Part shown: in pieces, positions 17,180 through 24,136 of the stretch
Layout of the letters: every line of letters starts with the position of its first letter
Position numbering within the stretch: position 1 is the stretch's first letter
Made by a program: the position numbers and the translations under genes
The notes under the pieces: model-generated
Seen by the model: only the letters and a program-made list of their open reading frames with translations
Told to the model about the DNA's origin: nothing
Databases searched by the model: none
Assembly (NCBI GenBank): GCA_963702705.1
Contig: CAVPDR010000002.1
Coordinates: 496,001-560,000 of the forward strand
DNA: 64,000 nucleotides
From: VRUE01 sp963702705
Lineage (GTDB): Bacteria > Actinomycetota > Thermoleophilia > Solirubrobacterales > 70-9
Direction of reading: 5' to 3'

Positions 17180-18652
17180 ATGCACTCAACGCCGCGAAGA
17201 GCCGCACTGTCCATCGCAGCGAGCGCGCTCGCGATTGCGGGCCTCGGCCTCTGCCTGGCTTCGACGGCGTCCGCGCGCCGGCTCGTCTTCTGGAGCAACT
17301 TGATCGCGAACAAGATCTCCTACGCCCCCGTGATCGAAGGGGGCAAAGGGGCGGACCTGCCGATCGATCCGTCATACGTGAACAGTCCCTACGGGACGGC
17401 GATCGACGCCGCCACCGGCAAGGTTTTCTGGCTGAACAGGGGGAACGGTGGCTCGATCGGCTTCGCCAACCTCGACGGCAGCGGAGCCGGGTTCCTCAAC
17501 ACCAGCGGCGCGAGCTTCGACAATCCCGCGGGCCTTGCGATCGATCCTGCCGCCGGCAGGCTCTACTGGGGAAACCCGAACGGTGGCGGCTCGATCGGCT
17601 TCGCCAACCTGAACGGCAGTGGGGGCGGAGTGATCAAACCGCTGGGCGCTACGACCGAACCCAACGGGCTGACGGTCGATCCCGCCAACGGCCGTATCTA
17701 CTGGACCAACTACGTCGCCAACACGATCTCCTATGCCGCGCTCGACGGCAGCGGGGCTCACGACATCGACACCTCCGGCGCCCCGGTCGACGGGCCCGAA
17801 GGGATTGCGATCGTCGCCAGAACCGGCAGGGTCTACTGGGCCAACCAAAAAGGCGACTCGATCGGCTACACCGGGCTCGAGGGAGGTGGCGGTGGCGCGG
17901 CCTTCCTCAACCAGTTCATCTCAAAACCGATCGGCCTGGCGACCGACGGCGAAGCGGTCTACTGGGCGAGCGAAGGCTTCGAAAGGGTCGAAGCCGGCAA
18001 CTTCGCCGCCTGCTGCGCCCTGTCGCTGGAAACGGCCGGGGTCACCCAGAGCGGCGTCGCCTTCCCCGTCATCCTCGAAAGCCCGCGCGTGTACGAGGTG
18101 GTCAAAGTGGAAGGTAGCCACACCCCGGGCGCGACGCTCACCTGCTCCCCGCTGCGCTGGGCAGGCGACGCGATCGAGTCGTTCCTCTACCGGGCGCCGC
18201 AGAGCATCTCCTACCAGTGGCTGCGCAACAAAACCCCGATCCCCGGGGCGACCGGCACGACGATCGTCGCCGACAAGGTCGGCAAGTACGCCTGTCAGAT
18301 CACCGCCGCCAACTTTGCCGGCGACAACGTCGAGCAGAACCCGTACGAATTCGGCGTCAGCGCGTCGCTAGCCCTCAAGAAGGTCACCTACAACCGCAGG
18401 AAGGGCACCGCGACGCTGCGGGTCGCGGTGACCGGCGCCGGGCGACTCGACCTCTACGGCGCCGGCGTCGCCAACGCGCAGAGGAAGCACGCTACCGGCA
18501 CGGCCAAGCTCGTCGTCCGCAGCAGCGGCAGGGCGAGGATCAGGCTGACGAGCACGGGCAGGGCGAGGGTCAAGGCGACGATCTCCTACACGCCGGAAGG
18601 CGGCAAGGCGATCAAGCGGCGGAAGACCGTCGTACTGAAGAAGAAGCGCTGA
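17180..18652 (+). CDS. Secreted beta-propeller protein with LDLR class B (YWTN)-like repeats
   Basis: 490 aa with a Sec signal peptide (about residues 1-32, LAIAGLGLCLASTASA). Residues ~35-270 contain about five repeats of ~45 aa with a GRIYWTN/GRLYWGN/GRVYWAN signature and SIGFANLDGSG, as in LDL-receptor class B propellers. An Ig-like segment (ISYQWLRNKTPIPGATG, about residues 343-390) follows, then a basic, Thr-rich C-terminal domain. The Shine-Dalgarno before ATG 17180 is strong. The role is unknown; a cell-surface binding protein is likely. Confidence 0.85.
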   Translation: MHSTPRRAALSIAASALAIAGLGLCLASTASARRLVFWSNLIANKISYAPVIEGGKGADLPIDPSYVNSPYGTAIDAATGKVFWLNRGNGGSIGFANLDGSGAGFLNTSGASFDNPAGLAIDPAAGRLYWGNPNGGGSIGFANLNGSGGGVIKPLGATTEPNGLTVDPANGRIYWTNYVANTISYAALDGSGAHDIDTSGAPVDGPEGIAIVARTGRVYWANQKGDSIGYTGLEGGGGGAAFLNQFISKPIGLATDGEAVYWASEGFERVEAGNFAACCALSLETAGVTQSGVAFPVILESPRVYEVVKVEGSHTPGATLTCSPLRWAGDAIESFLYRAPQSISYQWLRNKTPIPGATGTTIVADKVGKYACQITAANFAGDNVEQNPYEFGVSASLALKKVTYNRRKGTATLRVAVTGAGRLDLYGAGVANAQRKHATGTAKLVVRSSGRARIRLTSTGRARVKATISYTPEGGKAIKRRKTVVLKKKR

Positions 18653-18664
18653 GGCTGCCGCCGC

Positions 18665-19021
18665 TCAGCGGGTGAGGTGAAACATCAGCTCGTCCTCGTA
18701 GCACCAGCTCCAGTCCTCGCCGGGCTCGACCGAGCGGATCACCGGGTGGCCGGTCTCGGCATTGTGCGCGGTCGCGTGCTTGCCTTCGGAGTTGTCGCAG
18801 CAGCCGATGTGCCCGCAGCTCTGGCACATGCGCAAGTGGACCCACTGCATCCCCAGCTGCAGGCACTCCTCACAGCCGGCGACCTCGACCGGCGGGTCGA
18901 AGATCTCGATCGAGCGGATGTGCGAGCAGGAGGCCGTGTGCTCACGATAGCGAGGTCGGGCTCCCGCGCCGGCATCGGTTGGGCCCCGACATCTGCAAGG
19001 CTGGGGCCATGAACGACGCAC
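18665..19021 (-). CDS. UBP-type zinc finger protein
   Basis: Stand-alone UBP (ubiquitin-hydrolase type) zinc finger. The metal-binding pattern is visible: CEECLQLGMQWVHLRMCQSCGHIGCCDNS, followed by HATAHNAETGHPVIRS and EDWSWCYED. In eukaryotes the domain binds ubiquitin C-termini; bacterial versions have no firm function. The core is ~85 aa. Upstream, the only in-frame starts are GTG 19021 and TTG 19027, both inside the first codons of the divergent greA gene, so the 5' end is uncertain. Confidence 0.8.
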   Translation of the reverse strand: MRRSWPQPCRCRGPTDAGAGARPRYREHTASCSHIRSIEIFDPPVEVAGCEECLQLGMQWVHLRMCQSCGHIGCCDNSEGKHATAHNAETGHPVIRSVEPGEDWSWCYEDELMFHLTR

Positions 19022-19491
19022 CGCCAAGCGGCGAGCCGATCACCGCGGAGGGCATCGAGGCCCTGCGCGAGGAAATCGAGGAGCTCGAAGGTCCGGCGAG
19101 GACCAAGATGGCGGCGCGGATCAAGGTGGCGCGCGAGGAAGGCGACCTCAAGGAGAACGCCGAGTACCACATCGCCAAGGAAGACCAGGCCCACCTCGAG
19201 ACCAAGATCAAGCGTCTGCGCGAGCGCCTGCGCACCGCCGTCGTGGTCGAGGTCGACGAGACCGCCGACAGCTTCGCCTTTGGCCGCACCGCCGAGGTGC
19301 TCGACGAAGCCAAGGGTGAAGTCAACAGCTGGACCCTGGTCGGCTCGACCGAAGCCAGCCTGAGCGAGGGTCGCCTCTCCGCCGAGTCCCCGATCGGCCG
19401 CGCCCTGCTGGGCGCCAAGGTAGGCAAGCCGATCGAGATCGAGACGCCCAAAGGCTCCCGGACGTTCGTAGTGCAGAAACTGCTCGGCTAA
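19009..19491 (+). CDS. greA: Transcription elongation factor GreA
   Basis: Binds the RNA polymerase secondary channel and stimulates cleavage of backtracked RNA. 160 aa: N-terminal antiparallel coiled coil (about residues 10-80) with the acidic tip in REEGDLKENAEYH, and an FKBP-like C-terminal domain with ESPIGRALLGAKVG. ATG 19009 was chosen over an upstream ATG (18979) because it begins the conserved region; an AAGGCT -10-like box lies 6 nt upstream. Divergently overlaps the zinc finger gene. Confidence 0.95.
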   Translation: MNDAPPSGEPITAEGIEALREEIEELEGPARTKMAARIKVAREEGDLKENAEYHIAKEDQAHLETKIKRLRERLRTAVVVEVDETADSFAFGRTAEVLDEAKGEVNSWTLVGSTEASLSEGRLSAESPIGRALLGAKVGKPIEIETPKGSRTFVVQKLLG

Positions 19492-19492
19492 C

Positions 19493-19618
19493 ACTCACCC
19501 CGGCATAGCCCCAATCGCCGCCACCGCAGTGGAGCACGGCCTTCCCGTCGTCTCCCAGGATGGGGGCTTCGGCAAGATGGCCGCGGCCCACCCGCCCCTT
19601 AAAACGCTCGGCGTTTAA
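19493..19618 (+). pseudogene. PIN-domain (VapC-like) C-terminal remnant
   Basis: Right after the greA stop, one frame reads IAPIAATAVEHGLPVVSQDGGF and ends KTLGV before TAA 19616-19618. This matches the C-terminal quarter of VapC toxins (IAATA..HGLPVVTQD.DF). The N-terminal three quarters and any antitoxin are absent, and the usual Asp before LIAA is Pro. It is therefore a decayed relic. It converges on the DUF2283 gene, overlapping by 4 nt. Confidence 0.6.
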
Positions 19619-19911
19619 GCCGCGGCGTGCGCACTGACATCAAGCATGACCTCGCGGTCTGGAACCGCCACAGCGGCCCGCGCGGCCGCAAGCAATGCGT
19701 CTGAGTCAAGGCCGTAATGGTCGCCGGCGCGGCGAAGCGATACCCCGATGTCACCACCGGTGCCGATCACGTCAATCCGCACCGGCTTACCGTCGCGAAT
19801 GCTGATCACGAGCCCGTCGTCGACTTCGTCATTCCCAAAGTCCACGCGGCCAACAGGATCGACCAAATCGATCTGGATCGTGTCGCCCTGGCTGTCGTAG
19901 TCGGCTTTCAC
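19615..19911 (-). CDS. DUF2283-like small protein
   Basis: 98 aa; the N-terminus VKADYDSQGDTIQIDL followed by VDDGLVISIRDGKPVRIDVI has the DUF2283 pattern (YDxxADxLYI..., a short beta-rich domain). Start taken at GTG 19911: it has a GGAGG 5 nt upstream and overlaps the stop of the previous gene (GTGA). Together with the DUF4258-like gene it forms a two-gene unit organised like a toxin-antitoxin pair, in which this would be the second component. Function is inferred from layout only. Confidence 0.7.
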   Translation of the reverse strand: MKADYDSQGDTIQIDLVDPVGRVDFGNDEVDDGLVISIRDGKPVRIDVIGTGGDIGVSLRRAGDHYGLDSDALLAAARAAVAVPDREVMLDVSAHAAA

Positions 19912-20144
19912 CTGCACCTCCGATGGATTGTGACGATCAAGTCGGGCTCGTCAAGGGCAACGACAACCCGCACCCGCTCACCCCGGACGCGCCCGACATA
20001 TCGCCAATTGCCATGCGGGTCCAAATCCACATACTCAGGATGCGCAATCAACTCTTCCGCATCGGCAACCGTCGCGCCGATATCGCGAGCCTGCTCTTTG
20101 CATGTCGCGTGAAGCGCACATGAGCCTAAGGCCCGGGCACACAA
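19908..20144 (-). CDS. DUF4258-like small protein, possible toxin partner
   Basis: About 78 aa. The recognisable part is HPEYVDLDPHGNWRYVGR then GERVRVVVALDEPDLIVTI, similar to DUF4258/RelE-like proteins encoded beside DUF2283. Starts are non-canonical: TTG 20144 after a purine-rich stretch (AAGGGGGAGAGG), or TTG 20204. The stop overlaps the DUF2283 start. The basic, beta-rich character fits a small RNase-type toxin, but no catalytic residues can be assigned. Confidence 0.6.
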   Translation of the reverse strand: MCARALGSCALHATCKEQARDIGATVADAEELIAHPEYVDLDPHGNWRYVGRVRGERVRVVVALDEPDLIVTIHRRCR

Positions 20145-20264
20145 TCCTCTCCCCCTTTCTTGTAGATCGGCTAATACCCAAGGTCGTCTGACCAAGCAGA
20201 TCAAGGACGCAGGGAGCGTGGCGTGCTTTGCACGCGAGCGACCGAGGACGCCGATATGCGCCGG

Positions 20265-21272
20265 TCAGCCGACCTTGGGGGCGACCTCCATCGGCTCGCC
20301 ACCTGGCAGCCAGTGGGCCTCGGGTGAGGGTGGGGTGTCGCGCAGGTACCACTCAGCGTCGAGGGCGCCCTTGCAGCCGCTGCCGGCCGCGGTTACGGCC
20401 TGGCGGTAGGTGTGGTCGACCACGTCGCCGACTGCGAAGACGCCCTTTAGGTTGGTCCGGGTCGAGCCGGGCTCGGTCTTGATGTAGCCGTCCTCGTCGG
20501 TGTCGACCTGGCCCTCGACCACCTCGGAGCGGGGGATATGGCCGATCGCGATGAAGGCGCCATCGGCCTCGAAGTCCTCGGTCTCACCGGTCTCGGCGTT
20601 ACGCAGGCGCACGTGGTCGAGGCGACCCTTGTCGCTGGCGACAAACTCCTCAGCGACGTAGGGGGTCTTGAAGTCGATGTTGTCCTGCTCGCGGGCCCGG
20701 TCCTCCATGATCTTCGAGGCGCGGAACTCGTCGCGGCGGTTGATCACGGTCAGCTCACTGGCGAACTTGGAGATGAAGATCGAGTCCTCCATCGCCGAGT
20801 CGCCGCCGCCGATCACGATCACCTTCTGGCCTTTGAAGAAGGCGCCGTCGCAGACGCCGCAGGTGGAGACGCCGCAGCCGCTGAGCTCGATCTCGCCGGG
20901 GACGCCGAGCCGACGCGGCTCCGCCCCCATCGCCAGGATCACGGTTTTCGCCAGGTGCTCCTCGTCGCCGAGGTAGACCTTCTGCACACCGCCGTCGGAG
21001 AGCTCGACCCGGTCGACGTCGTCGCTGACGAAGCGCGTCCCGAAGCGCTCGGCCTGGGCGCGGAACTGGGTCATCATCTCCGGCCCCATGATCCCCTCGG
21101 GGTAGCCCGGGTAGTTCTCGACGTCGGTCGTGTTCTGCAGCTGCCCACCCCACTGAAAACCCTCGAAAACGAGCGGCTCGAGGTTGGCGCGAGCGGTGTA
21201 GAGCGCGGCTGTGTAGCCGGCCGGCCCGCCGCCGACGATGATTACGTTCTCGACCTTCTTAGCCTCTGTCAT
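20265..21272 (-). CDS. trxB: Thioredoxin-disulfide reductase
   Basis: NADPH-dependent flavoenzyme that reduces thioredoxin. 335 aa. FAD site IIVGGGPAGYTAALY at the N-terminus, redox-active CxxC in STCGVCDGAF (about residue 138), NADPH site VIVIGGGDSAMEDS, and C-terminal FAD block GVFAVGDVVDHTYRQ. The ATG overlaps the stop of the flippase-like gene (ATGA), so the two are coupled. No thioredoxin gene lies in the window. Confidence 0.97.
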   Translation of the reverse strand: MTEAKKVENVIIVGGGPAGYTAALYTARANLEPLVFEGFQWGGQLQNTTDVENYPGYPEGIMGPEMMTQFRAQAERFGTRFVSDDVDRVELSDGGVQKVYLGDEEHLAKTVILAMGAEPRRLGVPGEIELSGCGVSTCGVCDGAFFKGQKVIVIGGGDSAMEDSIFISKFASELTVINRRDEFRASKIMEDRAREQDNIDFKTPYVAEEFVASDKGRLDHVRLRNAETGETEDFEADGAFIAIGHIPRSEVVEGQVDTDEDGYIKTEPGSTRTNLKGVFAVGDVVDHTYRQAVTAAGSGCKGALDAEWYLRDTPPSPEAHWLPGGEPMEVAPKVG

Positions 21273-22405
21273 CTCCGCCTCAAGTCTAGTGGCGTTGCCA
21301 ATACTTCACTTTGTATAGTAGCTCGCCGGTCGATCGGCAAGCCCTCGTCTTCCCAGCGCTGCACGGTCGTGCGCAACTGGAAGAAGGCCGCCACGCCGAA
21401 GGGGATCGGCATCCAGAAGGCGATCAGGCGGTAGACCAGGATCGCCGGGAAGACCGTGTCCTCGGGGATGCCGAAGAGGACGAAGGCGCCGATCATGCCG
21501 GCGTCGACCGCCCCCACGCCGGCGGGCGCGAATGGGATCAGGTTGGCGACCATGCCGAGGAAGAAGCCCTGGACGACCACCGCCAGCGGCACGTGGACGC
21601 CGAAGGCGTGGAAGGAGGCCCAGAGGATGCCGATGTTGGCCGCCCAGAATCCCGCCGCGCCGATCACCGCCAGGCCGCCCTGGCGCGGGTGGGCGAAGAG
21701 GCTGATCGCGAAGCGGAACCCCTCGGCAAAGACCGCCGGCACCTTGGCGATGTTCTTGGCGATCGCGCGGCCGCGGTCGCCGTGAACGAAACGGGCGACG
21801 CGATGGCCGAGGTCGGGCGGCACCAGCGCGAACAGCAGCCCCAACGCCAGTAGCAGGCCGGCGACAGCAGCGGGGACGATCGTCAGCTCGACCGAAGCCT
21901 TGCCGTGCAGCACCCCGGTGCGCAGGAGAACGCCGAAGAGGATCAGCGCCAGTGGATAGAAGGCGTAGTGCAGCGTCAGGAAGGCGACCATCCGGCGGAC
22001 GACGTCGTGCCGCCGCATGCCTGCCTTGCGCAGCGCCCAGAAGGTGAGCACGATGCCCCCCGCTCCCCCGGCCGAGAAGAGCAGCGTCGCCGCCAACCCG
22101 GCCATGTTGATCTCGTAGGTCTCGACCCAGCGCAGGCGCAGCGCGTCGCCACCGACGACCGCCTTGAAGAGGGCGATGTAGGTGGCGAAGGCGACCAGGT
22201 TGAAGCCGATCGCGACGACGATCCAGACCGGGTTGGCCTCGTCGAGCTTGCCCAGCGCGTTGCCCAGGCCGACCAGCTTGGGGAAGAGAAAGTAGATGCC
22301 GACCAACAGCGCGAAGACGACGATCCCAGTCTGGATCAACCGTCTTCGCGTGAAGATCGGCAGCTCAGCGGCATCGCCGCCGTTCGCCGGATCCTCGGGA
22401 GACAC
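21269..22405 (-). CDS. Flippase-like membrane protein (UPF0104 / LPG synthase TM region)
   Basis: Integral membrane protein, 378 aa with about eight hydrophobic segments. It belongs to the lysylphosphatidylglycerol synthase TM / UPF0104 family; visible blocks are LLFSAGGAGGIVLTFWALRK and ANLIPFAPAGVGAVDAGM. Family members flip or transfer aminoacylated or glycosylated lipids. No cytoplasmic synthase domain is present. The GTG start has TAGCTT 7 nt upstream. It leads trxB in a two-gene transcript and follows the PAP2-like gene. Confidence 0.85.
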   Translation of the reverse strand: MSPEDPANGGDAAELPIFTRRRLIQTGIVVFALLVGIYFLFPKLVGLGNALGKLDEANPVWIVVAIGFNLVAFATYIALFKAVVGGDALRLRWVETYEINMAGLAATLLFSAGGAGGIVLTFWALRKAGMRRHDVVRRMVAFLTLHYAFYPLALILFGVLLRTGVLHGKASVELTIVPAAVAGLLLALGLLFALVPPDLGHRVARFVHGDRGRAIAKNIAKVPAVFAEGFRFAISLFAHPRQGGLAVIGAAGFWAANIGILWASFHAFGVHVPLAVVVQGFFLGMVANLIPFAPAGVGAVDAGMIGAFVLFGIPEDTVFPAILVYRLIAFWMPIPFGVAAFFQLRTTVQRWEDEGLPIDRRATIQSEVLATPLDLRRR

Positions 22406-22412
22406 CTGAGGG

Positions 22413-22418
22413 AAGCTA
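22413..22418 (-). promoter_or_regulatory. -10 box of the flippase-like gene
   Basis: TAGCTT, 7 nt before the GTG start at 22405, no Shine-Dalgarno. Confidence 0.45.
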
Positions 22419-23360
22419 CCCGCTGGCGAGGCGCTCCAAGCGGCGCAGGCCGTCGGTCACCGCGTGGACGGCCGGTTCGGCCAGGGGCTCGCCACGCCGC
22501 ACCGCGGCGACCAGGCCCGCCCCGGCGAGCAGATCGGTGACGTAGTGCTCGCCCAGATAGACGAGGGCGAAGCCGAGGGTCAGCGAGTAGGCCCAGCCGA
22601 CGGCGCCCTCGACCGGGCCCGCCTCGGAGAGCTGGATCGCCGCCATCGCCGAGGTGGCGAAGTGGAGCGAGGGCATCGCCGCCCAGGGGTTGCCGCCCAG
22701 CGCCTCGTACATCTTCGGCCAGGCCGAACCCCAGGTGTCTTCGCCGACGCCGATCATGATCCGCTCGACCGGCTCGCCGGTCAGTCCCTGCTCCGAGGCC
22801 CACCACGGCGGCGAGGTTGGGGCGACGAAATAGCCGATGCAGCCGAAATCGAAGACCGCCGCCATCTGCCGGGCGGCGCGGGGGAAGCGCTCCGGGTGGC
22901 GCCAGAGGATCCAGGCCAGGGCGAGGTAGGGCTCGAAGAACCAAACCCAGTGCGTCCAGGTCAGGACGCGGTTGACGGTGCCGGCCCGGCGGAGGCGCGC
23001 GATCGCCTTCTGCAAGCGCGCGTTAGGCAGGCGGCCGAGGCCGATCGCCCGGTCGAGCACGATCGGGTAGTGGCTGCGCAATCGCGCCTCGCAGCGCTCC
23101 GGGTCGTCGTAGGGAAGCTCATGAACCATGATGAAGGCCCACATCTGCATCGCGTAGAGGGCGACGTCGCGCTTGCGCGTGCGCGGGTACAGGACGGCGA
23201 TCGCCAGCGGCCCCGCGGCGCAGGCTGCAACCGTCACCGGGGCTGGGACCCGCAGGCGCTTGCGCAGCAGCGGCACGGCCACGGCAGCGGCGACGACGCC
23301 CGCCGCTCCGGCCCGCACTGCCATGCGAAGCGCCGGAGATGGCCGCGAGCGCGCCTTCAT
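22416..23360 (-). CDS. PAP2-superfamily membrane phosphatase / phosphotransferase
   Basis: Membrane protein of ~314 aa. The PAP2 active-site motifs are visible near the C-terminus: AAMPSLHFATS (motif 2) and YLGEHYVTDLLAG (motif 3), as in AUR1/PAP2_3-type proteins that act on lipid phosphates or transfer phospho-inositol. The start is placed at ATG 23360 because a TATACT -10 lies 10 nt upstream; an in-frame GTG at 23399 would be upstream of that promoter. It is divergent from the oxidase-like operon. Substrate unknown. Confidence 0.83.
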   Translation of the reverse strand: MKARSRPSPALRMAVRAGAAGVVAAAVAVPLLRKRLRVPAPVTVAACAAGPLAIAVLYPRTRKRDVALYAMQMWAFIMVHELPYDDPERCEARLRSHYPIVLDRAIGLGRLPNARLQKAIARLRRAGTVNRVLTWTHWVWFFEPYLALAWILWRHPERFPRAARQMAAVFDFGCIGYFVAPTSPPWWASEQGLTGEPVERIMIGVGEDTWGSAWPKMYEALGGNPWAAMPSLHFATSAMAAIQLSEAGPVEGAVGWAYSLTLGFALVYLGEHYVTDLLAGAGLVAAVRRGEPLAEPAVHAVTDGLRRLERLASG

Positions 23361-23370
23361 CAGGTCGGCG

Positions 23371-23376
23371 AGTATA
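23371..23376 (-). promoter_or_regulatory. -10 box of the PAP2-like gene
   Basis: TATACT, 10 nt before ATG 23360; leaderless-type spacing. Confidence 0.5.
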
Positions 23377-23422
23377 GGTCGGCGGCCGGGGACGGGCACG
23401 GCGGTGCGCCGTCCCGCGTGAT

Positions 23423-23428
23423 TAGAAT
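23423..23428 (+). promoter_or_regulatory. -10 box of the oxidase-like operon
   Basis: TAGAAT, 9 nt before the TTG start at 23438. The same hexamer precedes the genuine coxB at 34774-34779. Confidence 0.5.
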
Positions 23429-23437
23429 GGCCGCGCT

Positions 23438-24136
23438 TTGGCGCCCCACTCTCCTGGCACCGACCAGATAGACACTCTGCTGTGGATCGGCTTCGTCGCT
23501 TGCGCGATCGTCATCGTCGCGGTCAACGGCGCGCTGATCTACGCCGTGCGCCGTTATCGGGGCGAGCGCGGCGCCGAGCCGCGCCAGGTTCGGGGCGGCC
23601 GGCGGACCCAGTTCCGGGTCGGCGCCCTGCTCACCGTCTTCGCCGCGGCGATCCTCGTCGTCAGCCTGATCTACACCGGCAAGGCGCGCGAAACGCCCAC
23701 CACCGGCGCCGCAGGCCTCGCCTCGGCCCGCTCCAAGCCGCTGCGGATCGAAGCGACCGGCCAGCAATGGCTGTGGCGCTACGACTACCCCAACGAAGCC
23801 TTCTCCTATTACAAGCTGGTCGTCCCGGTCGACACCACGGTCGAGCTGGACCTCGTCTCGACCGACGTGATCCACACCTGGGACGTACCGCAGCTTGCCG
23901 GCAAGCGCGACGCCGTTCCCGGCAAGACCAATCACGTGGTCTTCCGCGCCGATGAGGAAGGGACATTCGATGGTCAGTCGGCAACTTTCTCCGGCCAGGC
24001 TTACGCGGCGATGAGGACTGAGGTCGACGTCGTCTCACCGCAGGAATACGAGGACTTCATCGCCGCCCAAAAAGCCGGCATCCAGGCTGCCCAGGACCGC
24101 GTCGTGGGCCTGATCGAAAAGGGAGAAGTACCGTGA
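23438..24136 (+). CDS. Cytochrome oxidase subunit II-like protein lacking the CuA site
   Basis: 232-aa membrane protein with two N-terminal helices (about residues 12-37 and 62-80) and a periplasmic cupredoxin domain typical of oxidase subunit II (QQWLWRYDYP, DVIHTWDVP, DAVPGKTNHVVF). The CuA loop, normally CxExxCGxxHxxM, reads SATFSGQAYAAM (residues 181-192). Both Cys are Ser, the Glu is Thr and the second His is Tyr; only His146 and Met192 remain. Quinol oxidase subunits (CyoA) also lack CuA and have a similar EGTFDG..A..SG loop. The TTG start has a leaderless-type promoter. GTGA overlap with the next gene. Confidence 0.88.
   Translation: MAPHSPGTDQIDTLLWIGFVACAIVIVAVNGALIYAVRRYRGERGAEPRQVRGGRRTQFRVGALLTVFAAAILVVSLIYTGKARETPTTGAAGLASARSKPLRIEATGQQWLWRYDYPNEAFSYYKLVVPVDTTVELDLVSTDVIHTWDVPQLAGKRDAVPGKTNHVVFRADEEGTFDGQSATFSGQAYAAMRTEVDVVSPQEYEDFIAAQKAGIQAAQDRVVGLIEKGEVP

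Noticed and set aside
15267..17375. Antisense open frame (702 aa) over the alkylsulfatase gene
   Set aside because: Shadow frame; the sense strand has an intact metallo-beta-lactamase with metal ligands.
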